Origin: Miscanthus floridulus
Lineage: Eukaryota > Streptophyta > Magnoliopsida > Poales > Poaceae
Direction: 5' to 3'
Assembly: GCF_019320115.1 (NCBI RefSeq)
Contig: NC_089595.1
Coordinates: 113,228,461 to 113,292,460 of the forward strand
Length of the DNA: 64,000 bases
Position 1 is the stretch's first letter. Every line of letters starts with the position of its first letter. Below are positions 34,871-45,459 of the stretch, in pieces. The position numbers were made by a program, and so were the translations under genes. The notes beneath the pieces were generated by a model. The model was not told where the DNA came from. It saw only the letters and a list, made by a program, of their open reading frames with translations, and searched no databases.

Positions 34871-34971
34871 CCATGTGCACTGGTGCCAATGTTCACTTGC
34901 AAGCTCATAACCATTGGGATCTTCACCAGGTGGATGAAGAATAGAAATGCAAACACGTCCATCAGGATGAA
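34871..34971 (-). pseudogene. E2 array copy 2, active-site exon
   Basis: Same exon as 34286-34386, with [11 protein letters not shown] and CISIL conserved. A one-base deletion in the GGTGCCAATG region shifts the frame before the donor. The acceptor CTCAG is intact. Confidence 0.8.
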
Positions 34972-35055
34972 CTGAGAATTTTAAATAACATAATTGATAG
35001 AGCTTTGACATGATCAATTAGTAGACATGAATATCAGTCAGATAGCTAAGCTTAC

Positions 35056-35151
35056 CATTCGGATGCTCCATCTCAGAAGTAAATCTTACTGATGGTGGGC
35101 TGTTAGGATAGTTCTGGGGAAGGTCATTATTGCATTGAAGTAGCCTCCATA
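35056..35151 (-). pseudogene. E2 array copy 2, DGGYFNAI exon, split by hAT element
   Basis: It matches the 98-nt exon but lacks one G in the CCCCAG run, giving a frameshift. The acceptor end is displaced by the hAT insertion at 35152-35828. The remaining bases follow at 35829 after the duplicated CCTCCATA. Confidence 0.8.
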
Positions 35152-35828
35152 CAGTGGCGGACCCAGGATTTTAGAGTAGGGTATGCCCATGGCAAGAAAA
35201 TATTTAGATGAACAACATAAAAAGTTCACAAGAGCCAAGACATTTGAATTTTGATTACCTCTGAACATAGCAAAGGCCAAAGGGATTTGAATTTTGATTA
35301 CCTCTGAACGAAAAAATCAAATCGAGGCTGCTGCGGCTCGGGTCGTGCCGAGCGAGTAGCTCTGGCTCCGCAGCTGCCGGGGGGAGCGGGGCGGCAGGGG
35401 GGGACGGGGGGCCCGGCACCGCGAGTGGCCCGGGGCGGCAGGGGGGGGACGGGGGGCCGGCACCGCGAGTGGCCGCGCGGGCGGGCGGCCTGGCGGCGGC
35501 GCGGTGCGATTCCGTGTCCGTCGAACTCGAACGTTCCAAGCTGCTGGCTGCCCTACCCCTACGGCAGCCTCCTGATGGGTTTGGGGAGTGGGGAATTGGA
35601 GATTATGGAGTGGAAAGGCCAAATGGGCCATTGAGCCGTCTGGTTAGGTGTGGCCTGTGGGCTGCTTTTCAGTTAGATGTGAATTATAGGCAGAAAATAG
35701 TGAAGAGTCACAATTTTGAGACCTTAACTATATTGTACATGTATATACCTCTAAGAACTACTAAATTTTTTTCCAAAAATATTGGGTATGCCCGGGAATA
35801 CTCGGGCACAACTGTAGGTCCGCCTATG
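35152..35828. mobile_element. Non-autonomous hAT element, 677 bp
   Basis: The terminal repeats are CAGTGGCGGACC and GGTCCGCCTATG. Perfect 8-bp duplications CCTCCATA flank it (35144-35151 and 35829-35836). Subterminal GGGTATGCCC occurs in inverted form near both ends. The GC-rich centre (35330-35560) has low-complexity ORFs without domains and a near-tandem duplication of GGGACGGGGGGCCGGCACC-like sequence. No transposase. Confidence 0.9.
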
Positions 35829-36145
35829 CCTCCATATCACTCCAAAAGTAAAATGTTGACCCTCTTAATAATTTCTACTTGTGTAAACAAACATTATTAA
35901 TGGGCTAGGGCATAAATCAACGAAAAGTTTAGTCATAGAGTACTTTTGCTAGTGTGTGTGAGAGACACACGGACACACACACACACAGAGTCAAACAGTG
36001 ACATACACTCATACAAAAACAAACACACATGCAGACACACTCCACGGTATGCAGGAATAATTATATAAGAGTTAAATAGTAAATATAATTATGTAAACAA
36101 ATAAAGAGCGAGCATAATTTATGTGCCCTAAACAAGAAACCCCAC

Positions 36146-36182
36146 CGTGTGCACTGGTGTCCACCATTCGCTTTCAAGCTCA
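36146..36182 (-). pseudogene. E2 array copy 3, active-site exon, part before CACTA insertion
   Basis: This is the WTPVHT end of the active-site exon. The exon is broken by the CACTA element at 36183 and continues at 41863-41925, which encodes [21 protein letters not shown]. Removing the element and one TCA restores the junction GCTCATAACC seen in the other copies. Confidence 0.85.
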
Positions 36183-36969
36183 CACTACTAGGGATGTGTA
36201 CATCAATGATGCTCTTCTTTCGTCACTGAAGACTCCAAAATCGTCACATATATTATTTTATGATGAATTTGTGACGATATGATATTCGTCGTTGAATGCG
36301 CGTCATATTTTTACCTACCGTGATGAAACGTGTATTTTTGTCATAGATGTGCATTTGTTCTATGACGAAATGGCCGTCGTCATAGAAGTGTATTCTTTCT
36401 ATGACGATCTATTTTCTTCATTGATATAGCCCCTTTTTCGTCATGACTTGCCGTCTGTTAGGCGGCCAGACAACGTCTGCCACGCTGGCAGCTGACGTGT
36501 CTTGTCCACGTGGCGCGTCCACATTGCAGGTGACGTGTCTGACCACGTGGCAGCTAACGTGGCCAGTGATGTGGATGGTCCATGTGTCCACTTTTTATTG
36601 GGCCACAAGGCTTGCTGTGATAGGTTCTCATTTTCGTCACTGAAGTAAATATAAATTCGTCACAGAATCAATTACCAAATCATCATAGAAAGGTCAGATA
36701 ATTCATCACAAGTGCACATGCTGATTTCATTATATAATGCAAATAATACTGGAATGACCAAAAGCTTCCATAAATTAACAGATCCAGTATTTCAATGACC
36801 AACAACTTAATCAACAATTCTAAACTCGGTTCACATAACTCACTAGACATCACATTTGAACTACTAGTTTCATCTCAGTTCACATTAACATCACAGGAAA
36901 TAATAAAAAGTTGCCAACCACCAGCAACATAAGTTACTACATAAACAAAATCACCAGCAGACCCCTTGC

Positions 36970-39900
36970 TTAATGAATATTGTGCGTAACCTCATTATCA
37001 GCCCCTGCTTGCACTACATGTTCAGTATCATAACAATAATCATCCTGATGCACATCATGACTGGCCTCATCTTTTTCAGCGACATCATAAATATTCCTAT
37101 GTTCAAATTTCTGCACAACTCACCAATCTTTACCTAAAGATGTGTCTTGCAGGTAAAATATTTTTTTCGATTGAGTTGCTAAGATGAAAGGATCAGTCTT
37201 GTACCATAATGACTGCACATTGATGGATTTGAAATGTCCGTCATCTCGAAGGCCTATCGTCTTGCCTTCTTGCTTGAACCAATCGCATCGAAATAGAACC
37301 ACCGTCCGACGGACTTGAAGATTTGAGTTATATTGCAACTCAATTATCTCTTTAAGGACTCCATAAAAATCTATGTTGTTCCCATCATGTGAACCTTCAG
37401 TCATTACACCACTATTTTGTGTCAGAAGGAAATTATCACGATCCACAGTGCTATACCGCACTCCATTAACCTTACAAGCTGCACAAGTCTTAACTCACAG
37501 ATCTGGGCCACATGACAGTGCCCACAATCCTTCGCTAATCGATTCTGGATTCTCCTTGCGTTTGTTCTCAATCTGTTGCAACAAAAGTACTCAGTTAACC
37601 AATTACATATGGATACTAATGCATTTACTGAACCTAGAAACACAATGTGTAGTGACTTACATGGCACCTAAACCACTTTGCAAATCCTTGTTCAACCATT
37701 TTATCAACATCAAGTGCACCTTGCTGCTCAAGATCGTCCCTGTACAAGCTGCAGGGCAAAGTTAAGTCATAAGAATAATTTGAAAAATTAGAAATAAAAC
37801 AAAAACTAATCCCCAAAACATCTAATAGATACTTACTCCAAATATTCCTCAGCTTCTTCATAATTATTTAGCACATACCAAACTAACTTATTGAGGTCAA
37901 CATCATCAATGTACTGGCTCCTATTAGATCCAACAAGAGTAACATCATGCTTAAAAATAGAGATGTCATCAGGCAATGGCATCTCTCCATCACTACCATC
38001 ATCATGGTTAAATCTATTGTCAATATCCTCCATATACCTAGAACAAAAAGTCAAGGTGTCACTTGCCATATATGCCTCAGCAATTGATCCTTCTGGCCTA
38101 GCCCTGTTCCTTACAAAATTCTTCAAAGTGCCTAGCCGCCTTTCTATTAGGTACATCCATCCGTACTAAACAGGTCCTCTTAGCAGTGCCTCATCAGGAA
38201 GATGGACAGCCAAGTGCACCATGACATCAAAGAAGGCAGGTGGAAAGATTTTCTCAAGCTTGCATAGGATCAATGAAATTTCTTCTTTAGCCATTTGACA
38301 ACATCAATCCTTAGATTTCTACTACATAGTTCCCTAAAGAAGGTCCCGAGCTCTGCAACTGCTTCATATACATCCTTCCTCACCAGTCCTCTTAGGCCAG
38401 CAGGTATGATTCTTTGCAGGAGTATGTGGCAAGAATGTGTTTTCAACTTTCCCTGCACCTTTGAACCATCTTCACTTATGTATCTTGCTAGGTTAGCCGC
38501 ATATCCATCAGGAAACTTGATACCTTTGAGAAACTTGCAGAACTCGATTTTCTAATCCTTCCCCAAGACATACGGAGCAGGTGGAGCAGTGACTGAGTTG
38601 CCATGCTGATGTAAGTGCAATTCAGGTCTTATGCCCATATCATGTAAATCTAGCCTAGCATTGGTTGTGTCCTTGGTCTTGCCCTGCACATTGAGTAATG
38701 TGCCAAGAATGTTTTCACATATGTTTTTCTCTATGTGCATCACATTGAGATTATGTGGAAGCTTCAAATGTTTCCAATGTGGCAATCTCCACAACCCAAC
38801 TTTGCGGCTATAAATCCTTGGACCCTTGTTGCGCTTCCTTTTATTTCCAATAATTTCAGGATGCTTCCCTGGCCTGACATCTTTCACCTTCTCTAGCTCC
38901 TCTAGGACCTCCTCCAAAGTGAACTTGCCTGGCTGATCTTTGTTTTCATGCTTACCATCGAAAGCCAAGCTTCTCCGCCATGCATGTGTCCTTGGAAGGT
39001 AACGACGATGTCCAATGTAACATATTTTACTCCTTATTGCCTGAGACAACGGATCCTTGTCGCAATGAATACATGCATAATACCCTTTTGTTGTTCGCCC
39101 TGATAACATGCTCAACGCTAGAAAATCATGTATACACCATAGCACGGTAGCATGAAGGTTAAACTTCCGACCAGTACATGCATCGTAGGTACTGACACCC
39201 TTCCATAGATCGAGCAGTTCTTCAATTAGGGGCTCAAGGAACAAATCAAAATCCTTTCCTGGAGATTTTGGACCTGGGATGAGTAAAGACATAAAGCAGT
39301 TTGCTAGATTCACGCATTCCCATGGTGGGAGATTCAGCGGTGTTAGAAGCACTGGCCACATATTGTACTGCGTACTCATGTTGCTAAATGGATTGAATCC
39401 ATCGGTAGCTAAGGCAAGCCTCAGGTTCCTCGAATCATCTGCAAAGGTTGGTTCCCTCGTGTCGAACTCCTTCCATGCTTCTCCATCAGCTGGATGGCTC
39501 ATTACATTGTCGACTGGCGTCCTCATTTTCTTATGCCATTGTGTTTCCTCAGAAGTGCGCTTTGAAGCAAAAATTCTTTTCAACCTTGGCAAAAGTGGAA
39601 AATGTCTCAATACCTTGTGTGGAACCCGCTTGTTCCCAGTTTCATCTTGCCATCTAGATGCCTTGCATACTGGGCACACATTCTCTTTATAATACCTCTT
39701 CCGAAACAACACACAATTGTTCTTGCACACATGGATGTTTTCAAAACCAAGGCCCAGTTCTCCAAGATATTTCTTGGCCTCATCATATGATTTTGGCAAC
39801 TCACTCTGAGGGTATCCTAATGACAACAACTTCAGCATTGTGGAAAATGCTATATTGCCAATTCGATAACGAGACTTGATATACAACATCCTCACCAGAA

Positions 39901-40363
39901 AAGAGAATTTTGAATGGCTAGATCCCGAGCTAAGTGACTTCTTTGCATCTTCAAGGACTCTTGCAAACCTTGGTTGTTCTCCATCAGCCTCTGCCGCAGC
40001 ATACAGATCTCCTATCATCTCTGGTACTCCGTGATCCTCATCATAATCATCATCGGCCACATCCACATGTATCCCAAAGTCATGATCACTTCCTTCGACC
40101 TCCTGCTCCAAATTTTCAACTACTACAGTATCTGTCGACTCCCCATGATGAATCCACCTGGTGTATGCAGCTGACATTCCATAAATGTGTATATGGTCAT
40201 TTACATCATCCTGATGCCATAAACTTTGATTAAGACATTTGCTGCATGGACAAAGTATGTGGCTATCTTCAGGGTTTCTTTCACTAACAAATTTCATGAA
40301 CTCTTCAACTCCTTTCACATATGCAGGTGTGAATTGTGTCCCATAAATCCAGCTTCTATCCAT
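36970..40363 (-). pseudogene. tnp2 transposase gene of the CACTA element, decayed
   Basis: Exons are about 40363-37837, 37748-37661 and 37572-36970, with GTAAGT donors and TGCAG/AACAG acceptors. The order is transposase-associated domain (MDRSWIYGTQFTP, CPCSKCLNQ, IHHGES), the Tnp2 core (GYPQSELPKSYDEAKKYL, CPVCKASRWQ, FNPFSNMSTQYNMWP, LLIPGPKSPG, HNLNVMHIEKN), DUF4218-like (FVRNRARPEGSIAEAYM) and DUF4216-like (TQNSGVMTEG, VVLFRCDWF). The first 603 codons are open. A stop at 38552-38554, a frameshift near 38280 and further stops (for example before YGWMYLIE) break the rest. In the family it is the catalytic transposase. Confidence 0.9.
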
Positions 40364-40439
40364 CTATTTTGAGAGTAAAATAAACCTTGCACTCAGTCCT
40401 AAAATTAGAGTAAACTCAACAAAATTCAAAAACACATCC

Positions 40440-41110
40440 AACACATGCATATATATAAAGAAATTCAAAAACAAATCAAACCTTGTACTGCTCTGTCCCA
40501 CGCGCCGCCGCTGCTCTGTCCCACGATCACCGGTGCTCCTCTGTCCCATGCAAACCGCCGCTGCCCTGTCCCACGCAAGTCACCGCTGCCCGGCGCTGCT
40601 CTCCTCACCCCACGATCACCGGCGCTGCTCTGACCGCCCCGCGATCGCCGACGCTGGTGCACTGACCCACGCGCGTCGCCGCTGCTCTGTCCCACGAGCG
40701 CCGCCGCTACCCAACGCTCCTCTGCTCGCGCGCCACCAGGCCCGTCCCGAGGAAATCCGAGGCCTTGTACGAAACTAAAAATTGAGGCCTACTAGCTTGA
40801 GAAAAGATCAAAACCCATTGTGAATGAATTGGATTACATCCTCTATTCTTTGTTTTTTTCTTACGCTTTTCCGAACCCGATTCAAATTTTCTAGACCTAT
40901 TTGCAGACGACATGGCTTCAATATTTGAACACTATTGTAGTAGGTGTCTAGATGAAAAGATGAAAAGAACAAAATTTAGAGATCGACCCACTAATCGCTA
41001 TATATATAGTTTGCTGTGATTGTGAATGAATTGAAAAAAATACGAATGATTACTATTTACCTTTAGGGCCTCAGCGCCTCGCCTCGCCTGGGTCTGGGTG
41101 CCTCACCGCC
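40440..41110. other. Upstream region of tnp2: degenerate GC-rich repeats, then AT-rich stretch
   Basis: 40490-40740 has loose repeats of GCTCTGTCCCACG and CCGCCGCTGC, which are shadow-ORF rich and probably the leader/promoter of the minus-strand tnp2. 40740-41080 is AT-rich, bounded by CAGGCCCGTCCCGAGG and TTTAGGGCCT, and may be a nested small element. I could not confirm a duplication. Confidence 0.3.
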
Positions 41111-41364
41111 ATCAGGTCAGTTCATCACGCTCAACGCGATACGCGGCCGATAGGGCATCAGGGCGATAGGAGACGTCGAGTCGAGACTTGGGATCACAGC
41201 AATCTGGGAGATAAAACGACGTCCGTCCAGTGGCCAGGAAATCATTTTCTATTGGGCTAATAGGCTTGCTAATGGGCGATGTTGCTATTGGGCCAAGGCT
41301 TCGGTGCTTATTGCTTAGCTATACGTTTACAAATAGAGAAACATGCATGCCTTTATCACAAAAC

Positions 41365-41437
41365 GGCGAGTGCTCCAGTGGTAATGCACCAACATGTCTA
41401 GCAGCAGGTCGCGGGTTCAAATCTCCCTGCGTGCGCT
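41365..41437 (+). ncRNA. tRNA-like / SINE-like sequence in CACTA
   Basis: CCAGTGGTAATGC resembles a tRNA D-arm/A box, and GCGGGTTCAAATCTCC (41411-41426) matches the T-arm/B box. No good acceptor stem closes around them, so this is a tRNA-derived relic, not a working tRNA. Confidence 0.35.
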
Positions 41438-42013
41438 ATTTTTTGGCAAAAAAAGGGAGGCGGAAGGATGCAGGATTAGCTAGACCATGTGGGCCACACT
41501 GCCCCACTTGTTCGCCGCCACGTCCTCAGGCTGAGACCCACTGGTGGGACCGCATCACCACGTCTTCGAGGTTGGGACCCAATGGTGGGACCACATCGCC
41601 ACGTCCTCGAGGTGGGACCTGCTGGTGGGACCACGGCGCCACGTCCTCGAGGTGGTACACGAGCCAAACAATCTATGATGATTTAGTTTTGTTGTTTTAT
41701 GATGATTCTTTTGTTTTCGTCATTATTCTTCGTGCCCAATCTCCGTCACTTGTTACTTATGACGAAGCTAGAAATTTCGTCATAGAAAGCGCTTGTTCTG
41801 TGACAAAATTTGTAAGCGTCATGACTGAATCATCATTGATGAACACATTTCTAGTAGTGTCATAACCATTGGGATCTTCACCAGGTGGATGAAGAATAGA
41901 AATGCAAACATGTCCACCAGGATGAACTGAGAACTTCAAATAACATAAGAATTGTCAGAGCTTTGACATGATCAATTAGTAGACATGAATATCAGTCAGA
42001 TAGCAAAGCTTAC

Positions 42014-42111
42014 CATTCGGATGCCTGAGCTCAGAAGTAAATCTTACTGATGGTGGGCTGTTAGGATAGTTCTGGGGGAAGGTAATTATGGCATTGAAGT
42101 AGCCTCCATCG
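42014..42111 (-). pseudogene. E2 array copy 3, DGGYFNAI exon
   Basis: 98 nt with intact GTAAGC donor and CAG acceptor. It reads DGGYFNAIITFPQNYPNSPPSV-type sequence, in two parts DGGYFNAI and SPPSVRFTSEL, then RHPN. The Trp before HPN is replaced by Arg. It belongs with the split active-site exon 36146-36182/41863-41925. Confidence 0.82.
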
Positions 42112-42376
42112 CTGCAAAAGTAAAATGTTGACCCTCTTAATAATATCTACTAGTGTAAAGAAAAGTTAATGGCCTAGGGCATACATCAAAAAATGTTCAG
42201 TCAGAGTATTTTTGCTAGTGTGTGTGAGGGACACATAGACACACACACATACAAAAACAAACCCGCACACGGACACTCCATAGTATGCAGGAATAACTGT
42301 ATAAGACAAAGTAAATATTGTTATGTAAACAAACAAAGAGCGAGCATTATTTTTGTGCCCTAAACAAGAAACCCCA

Positions 42377-42478
42377 CCATGTGCACTGGTGTCCACCGTT
42401 CTCTTGCAAGCTCATAACCATTGGGATCTTGACTAGGTGGATGAAGAATAGAAATGCAAACACATCCATCAGGATGAA
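42377..42478 (-). pseudogene. E2 array copy 4, active-site exon
   Basis: It keeps [14 protein letters not shown] followed by the PNGYE loop. The tract before it reads SQDPN rather than GEDPN (a G to C change near 42432). Acceptor CTCAG and donor-side CCACC are as in the other copies. Confidence 0.8.
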
Positions 42479-42565
42479 CTGAGAATTTCAAATAACATAA
42501 GAATTATCAGAGCTTTGACATTATCAATTAGTAGACATGAATATCAGTTAGATAGTGAAGCTTAC

Positions 42566-42663
42566 CATTCGGATGCCCTAGCTCAGAAGTAAATCTTACT
42601 GATGGTGGGTTATTAGGATAGTTCTAGGGGAAGATCATTATTGCATTGAAGTAGCCTCCATCA
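42566..42663 (-). pseudogene. E2 array copy 4, DGGYFNAI exon
   Basis: 98-nt exon with intact splice sites. A CTAGGGG in place of CTGGGGG creates an in-frame change in the FPQNY stretch (TTCCCCTAG, a stop), and SPPSV is altered to NPPSV. Confidence 0.8.
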
Positions 42664-42972
42664 CTGCAAAAGTAAAATGTTGACCTTCTTAATAATTTAT
42701 ACTGGTGTAAACAAAAGTAATTAATGGGCTAGGGCATACATCAACAAAAAGTTCAGTCATAGAGTATTCTTGCTAGTGTGTGTGTGAGAGAGACACACAA
42801 ACACACACACACACAGAGTAAAACAGTGACATACACTCATACAAAAACAAACACACATGCAGAAACACTCCATAGTATGCAGGAATAATTGTATAAGAGT
42901 TAAATAGTAAATATAATTATGTAAACAAATAAAGAGCGAGCATAATTTATGTGCCCTAAACAAGAAACCCCA

Positions 42973-43074
42973 CCGTGTGCACTGCTGTCCACCGTTCGCT
43001 TGCAAGCTCATAACCATTGGGATCTTCACTAGGTGGATGAAAAATAGGAATGCAAACACGTCCACCAGGATGAA
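42973..43074 (-). pseudogene. E2 array copy 5, active-site exon
   Basis: It encodes HPGGRVCIPIFHPP followed by [11 protein letters not shown]. The thioester Cys is present but flanked by changes. This is the rightmost complete exon of the array. Confidence 0.8.
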
Positions 43075-43161
43075 CTGAGAACTTCAAATAACATAAGAAT
43101 TGTCAGAGCTTTGACATGATCAATTAGTAGACATGAATATCAGTCAGATAGCAAAGCTTAC

Positions 43162-43190
43162 CATTCAGATGCCCGAGCTCAGAAGTAAAT
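43162..43190 (-). pseudogene. E2 array copy 5, truncated exon
   Basis: Only the FTSELGHLN end of the DGGYFNAI exon remains (HPN changed). Similarity to the other copies stops exactly at 43190, where TGTCGACA of an LTR begins. Confidence 0.75.
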
Positions 43191-43656
43191 TGTCGACAAA
43201 AGATGCTCGGTAGTCCTCCAAGGGGTGTCCCACAAAGGTAGATTGATTGGTGGAGGTGCACGTGATAGGAACCAGATGGTGACACAAGGCGTAGAGACAG
43301 CGATTTAGACAGGTTCGGGCCGTCCGATCGACGTAATACCCTATGTCATGTGTCTTTGATGTATTGTATTGAGATGTAGTAGCTCTGATGGAGATGTCAA
43401 CTAGGGGACCCCTGCCTCTCCTTATATACTCTGGAGGGGTAGGGTTACAAGGAAAGTATCCTATTTGGCACTATACAATATCTTGCGGTGCACGTCGACT
43501 AGTGTCGTGCATGCCTTGATCTTGTGGGTTGGGCCACCTCTGATGGTGCGGCCCATGTGGTCTGCCGTGGGTATCCGGGGTCGTACAGTTACTTCTTTAT
43601 AGGGGTGCTGATGGATGTGTGTGTTTATATATGTATCTTGAGACAAGGAGTTGACA
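43191..43656 (-). mobile_element. Gypsy-type LTR fragment, reverse orientation
   Basis: It begins TGTCGACAAAAGATGC at the E2 junction. On the minus strand a TATATAAG box (43421-43430) precedes a leader with the ACAGGTTCGGGCCGTCCGATCG phrase (in reverse), common in grass gypsy LTRs. No second terminus is seen before the CACTA end at 43657. Confidence 0.5.
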
Positions 43657-43952
43657 CACTACCGGAAACTACGAGTTTCCCTATGGTTTTTATTATTCCC
43701 TATAGTTTTCTATCAGTCCTAGGGAATTATCCATCTCCCTAGGGTCCCATTCAAAACCATAGGGAATCCTATATTTCCCTATGAACTGCGTAATTTCGTC
43801 GAGAGCACAAAGAGGAGTGGTCCTTTAGCAAGCCATGCCATCATCAACGTGGAACCTTTCCCTAGCAGGTGGATAGAAAATCCTAGGGAATCAAATCAGA
43901 ATCCTAATAATCTCTAGGGCACCGCTTTCTCCCGCCGCCGCCCAATGTTCAG

Positions 43953-44350
43953 TTGCTTCCATCTATGCCTGAAACCAGCACAAGTCCACAACAAAAAAAT
44001 GAAAATGAAAAAGAAAAGAAAGAAAGAAAGAACGCTCGTATTCTCTTCTCCCGTCAAAGCATGCAAGCCGCCTGGCCGCCCCAGCGCCCCGCCGCTTGCC
44101 TGCCCAGTGCTTGGCTAGCCAGCCGCCCCCGGCGGCTGCACGTCTTCCCTAAGCCATTGCCCTTCCTTCCCCAAGCTGCCACCCTTCATCCCCAACCCAA
44201 GCCGCCACCCTTCCTTCCCCAAGCCACCACCCTTCATCCCCAACCCAAGCCGCTACCCTTCCTTCCCTAGGCCAGCGTCCTTCCTCCCCAAGCCGCCGCC
44301 CTCCACAAGCCACTGTCCGCCCTTGCTAAGCCACCGCCTTTCCCATTCTC
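43953..44350 (+). repeat. Pro-rich minisatellite in CACTA leader
   Basis: Tandem units of about 48 bp with CCCTTCCTTCCCCAAGCC and CCCTTCATCCCCAACC give PPFLPQATTLHPQPK-like repeats in one frame. This is more likely leader sequence than a gene. Confidence 0.5.
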
Positions 44351-45459
44351 AATCTGCTGCTACCTCCCGTTCCCTCCCTCCATGTCCTGTTCCTTAGATC
44401 CAAGGATGCAAAGGATGGATTGACAGAGGAGGTAAGGTATGTTCTTGGGATTCCTAGTACATTCTTGTGTGGACAGCAGTAAGAGGATTGACAAACAATT
44501 GATAGGGATGTATTATTTTTAGGTCCTCCCATTCCATAGTCGAGGCACCCTTCTACTGCTTGGTCTTGCCTGAAGCTCTGTTGTGAAGGAAGTCACCACA
44601 TGTTCACATCTGCATAGGAGGGCAAGGGAGCCTGACTTTCAGTTTTGCACAAAAAGAGGGCAAGGGAGCACCACATCTATAGAAAGAAGGCTTCACGGTC
44701 TGCTTGTCACTCCTGAACAAAGGGTTTCAGGTGAGAAGGGAATTTTCCTTTTCTTGGTTCTTTTTGTATTGTTAATTAAGTCAAAGCAGAATTGGCATGT
44801 CTAAATTAATTTGTACGCTAATATGATTATAAAAGCTTGTGCGTGAAAATTTTAGGCAAGTGAGATGAAAAAAGATGGTATGTTTGAAAATGGCTTGCCC
44901 ATTATCTACACATGCCCCACTATTTGAGGCTGACTGAATCCTGCAACCTACAGCCTACTACATTGTCATTTGGCAATAATATTTGAGCACCAATGCAACT
45001 AACTTGACCCTTTACTCACAGTATCAAGGCTATGAAACTGCATTTGTTACACAAAAATATTCAAGCCAGAGAATATTTATATTTAAGTCAATAAATCCTT
45101 TTTGTAGTCTTGTAATGCTGGCAGCTAAAACTATTTGTTATTTCACTACATTTTGACACTATTGCAAGTAAATAGTGTCATGCAAATGCATTAATTGGTG
45201 TGGCACTGGAAAATGAGTGCAGCTACTCATTGCTTACAAAGTTACATATATGAAGCAATGCCTCTAAATAGAAAAGTGATACAAAGATCACTTGTAAAAT
45301 TAAATCTGGGGATATTTTCGCAACATCTAAACAGAAAATGAGTGCAGCTGTCTCTCTTTGTAAAACGACACAACAAAGCTACTAATGGAAGCACATGTAT
45401 AACTCATCTGATGCAGTCTAGAAATTTGCTTAGTGTTTTCTGCAGTTTGGCATCTCCCT

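Larger units (their letters stand above)
36183..41859 (-). mobile_element. CACTA (En/Spm) transposon, 5.7 kb, inside an E2 exon
   Basis: The ends CACTACTAGGGATGTGT and the inverted CACTACTAGAAATGTGT share CATCAATGATG just inside. Perfect 3-bp duplications TCA lie at 36180-36182 and 41860-41862. The subterminal regions carry many TTCGTCA/TATGACG words in both orientations (about 36215-36420, 36640-36690 and 41690-41830), the likely binding sites of the accessory protein. It carries a single minus-strand gene of tnp2 type. No second gene is seen, so it is probably internally deleted or a single-gene family. Confidence 0.93.
34215..43190 (-). repeat. Tandem array of five E2 (UBC7/UBE2G-class) two-exon fragments
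   Basis: A unit of about 590 bp, holding two minus-strand exons plus a CA/GT-rich intron with TGTGTGAGAGACACA, is repeated five times in the same orientation. Unit starts lie near 34215, 34810, 36075, 42305 and 42895. Copy 2 is split by a hAT element and copy 3 by a CACTA transposon. Copy 5 is cut at 43190 by an LTR fragment. Each full unit encodes only the core from DGGYFNAI to WTPVHT. No copy has the N-terminal or C-terminal E2 exons, so none can make a whole enzyme. Confidence 0.9.

Noticed and set aside
38631..40233. Plus-strand ORFs 39279-39692, 39934-40233 and others
   Set aside because: They are antisense shadows of the minus-strand tnp2 gene.
40735..41080. Possible nested hAT element (CAGGCCC to GGGCCT)
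   Set aside because: Terminal similarity is weak and I could not find an 8-bp duplication.
41230..41865. 211-codon plus-strand ORF near the right end of the CACTA
   Set aside because: It covers the tRNA-like relic, GC-rich CACGTCCTCGAGGTGGGACC-type repeats and subterminal repeats; its translation has no domain.
42757..43065. 102-codon minus-strand ORF with Cys/Val-rich hydrophobic stretch
   Set aside because: It reads through the E2 exon in one frame and then through the CA/GT-rich intron; the hydrophobic run is a dinucleotide-repeat artefact.
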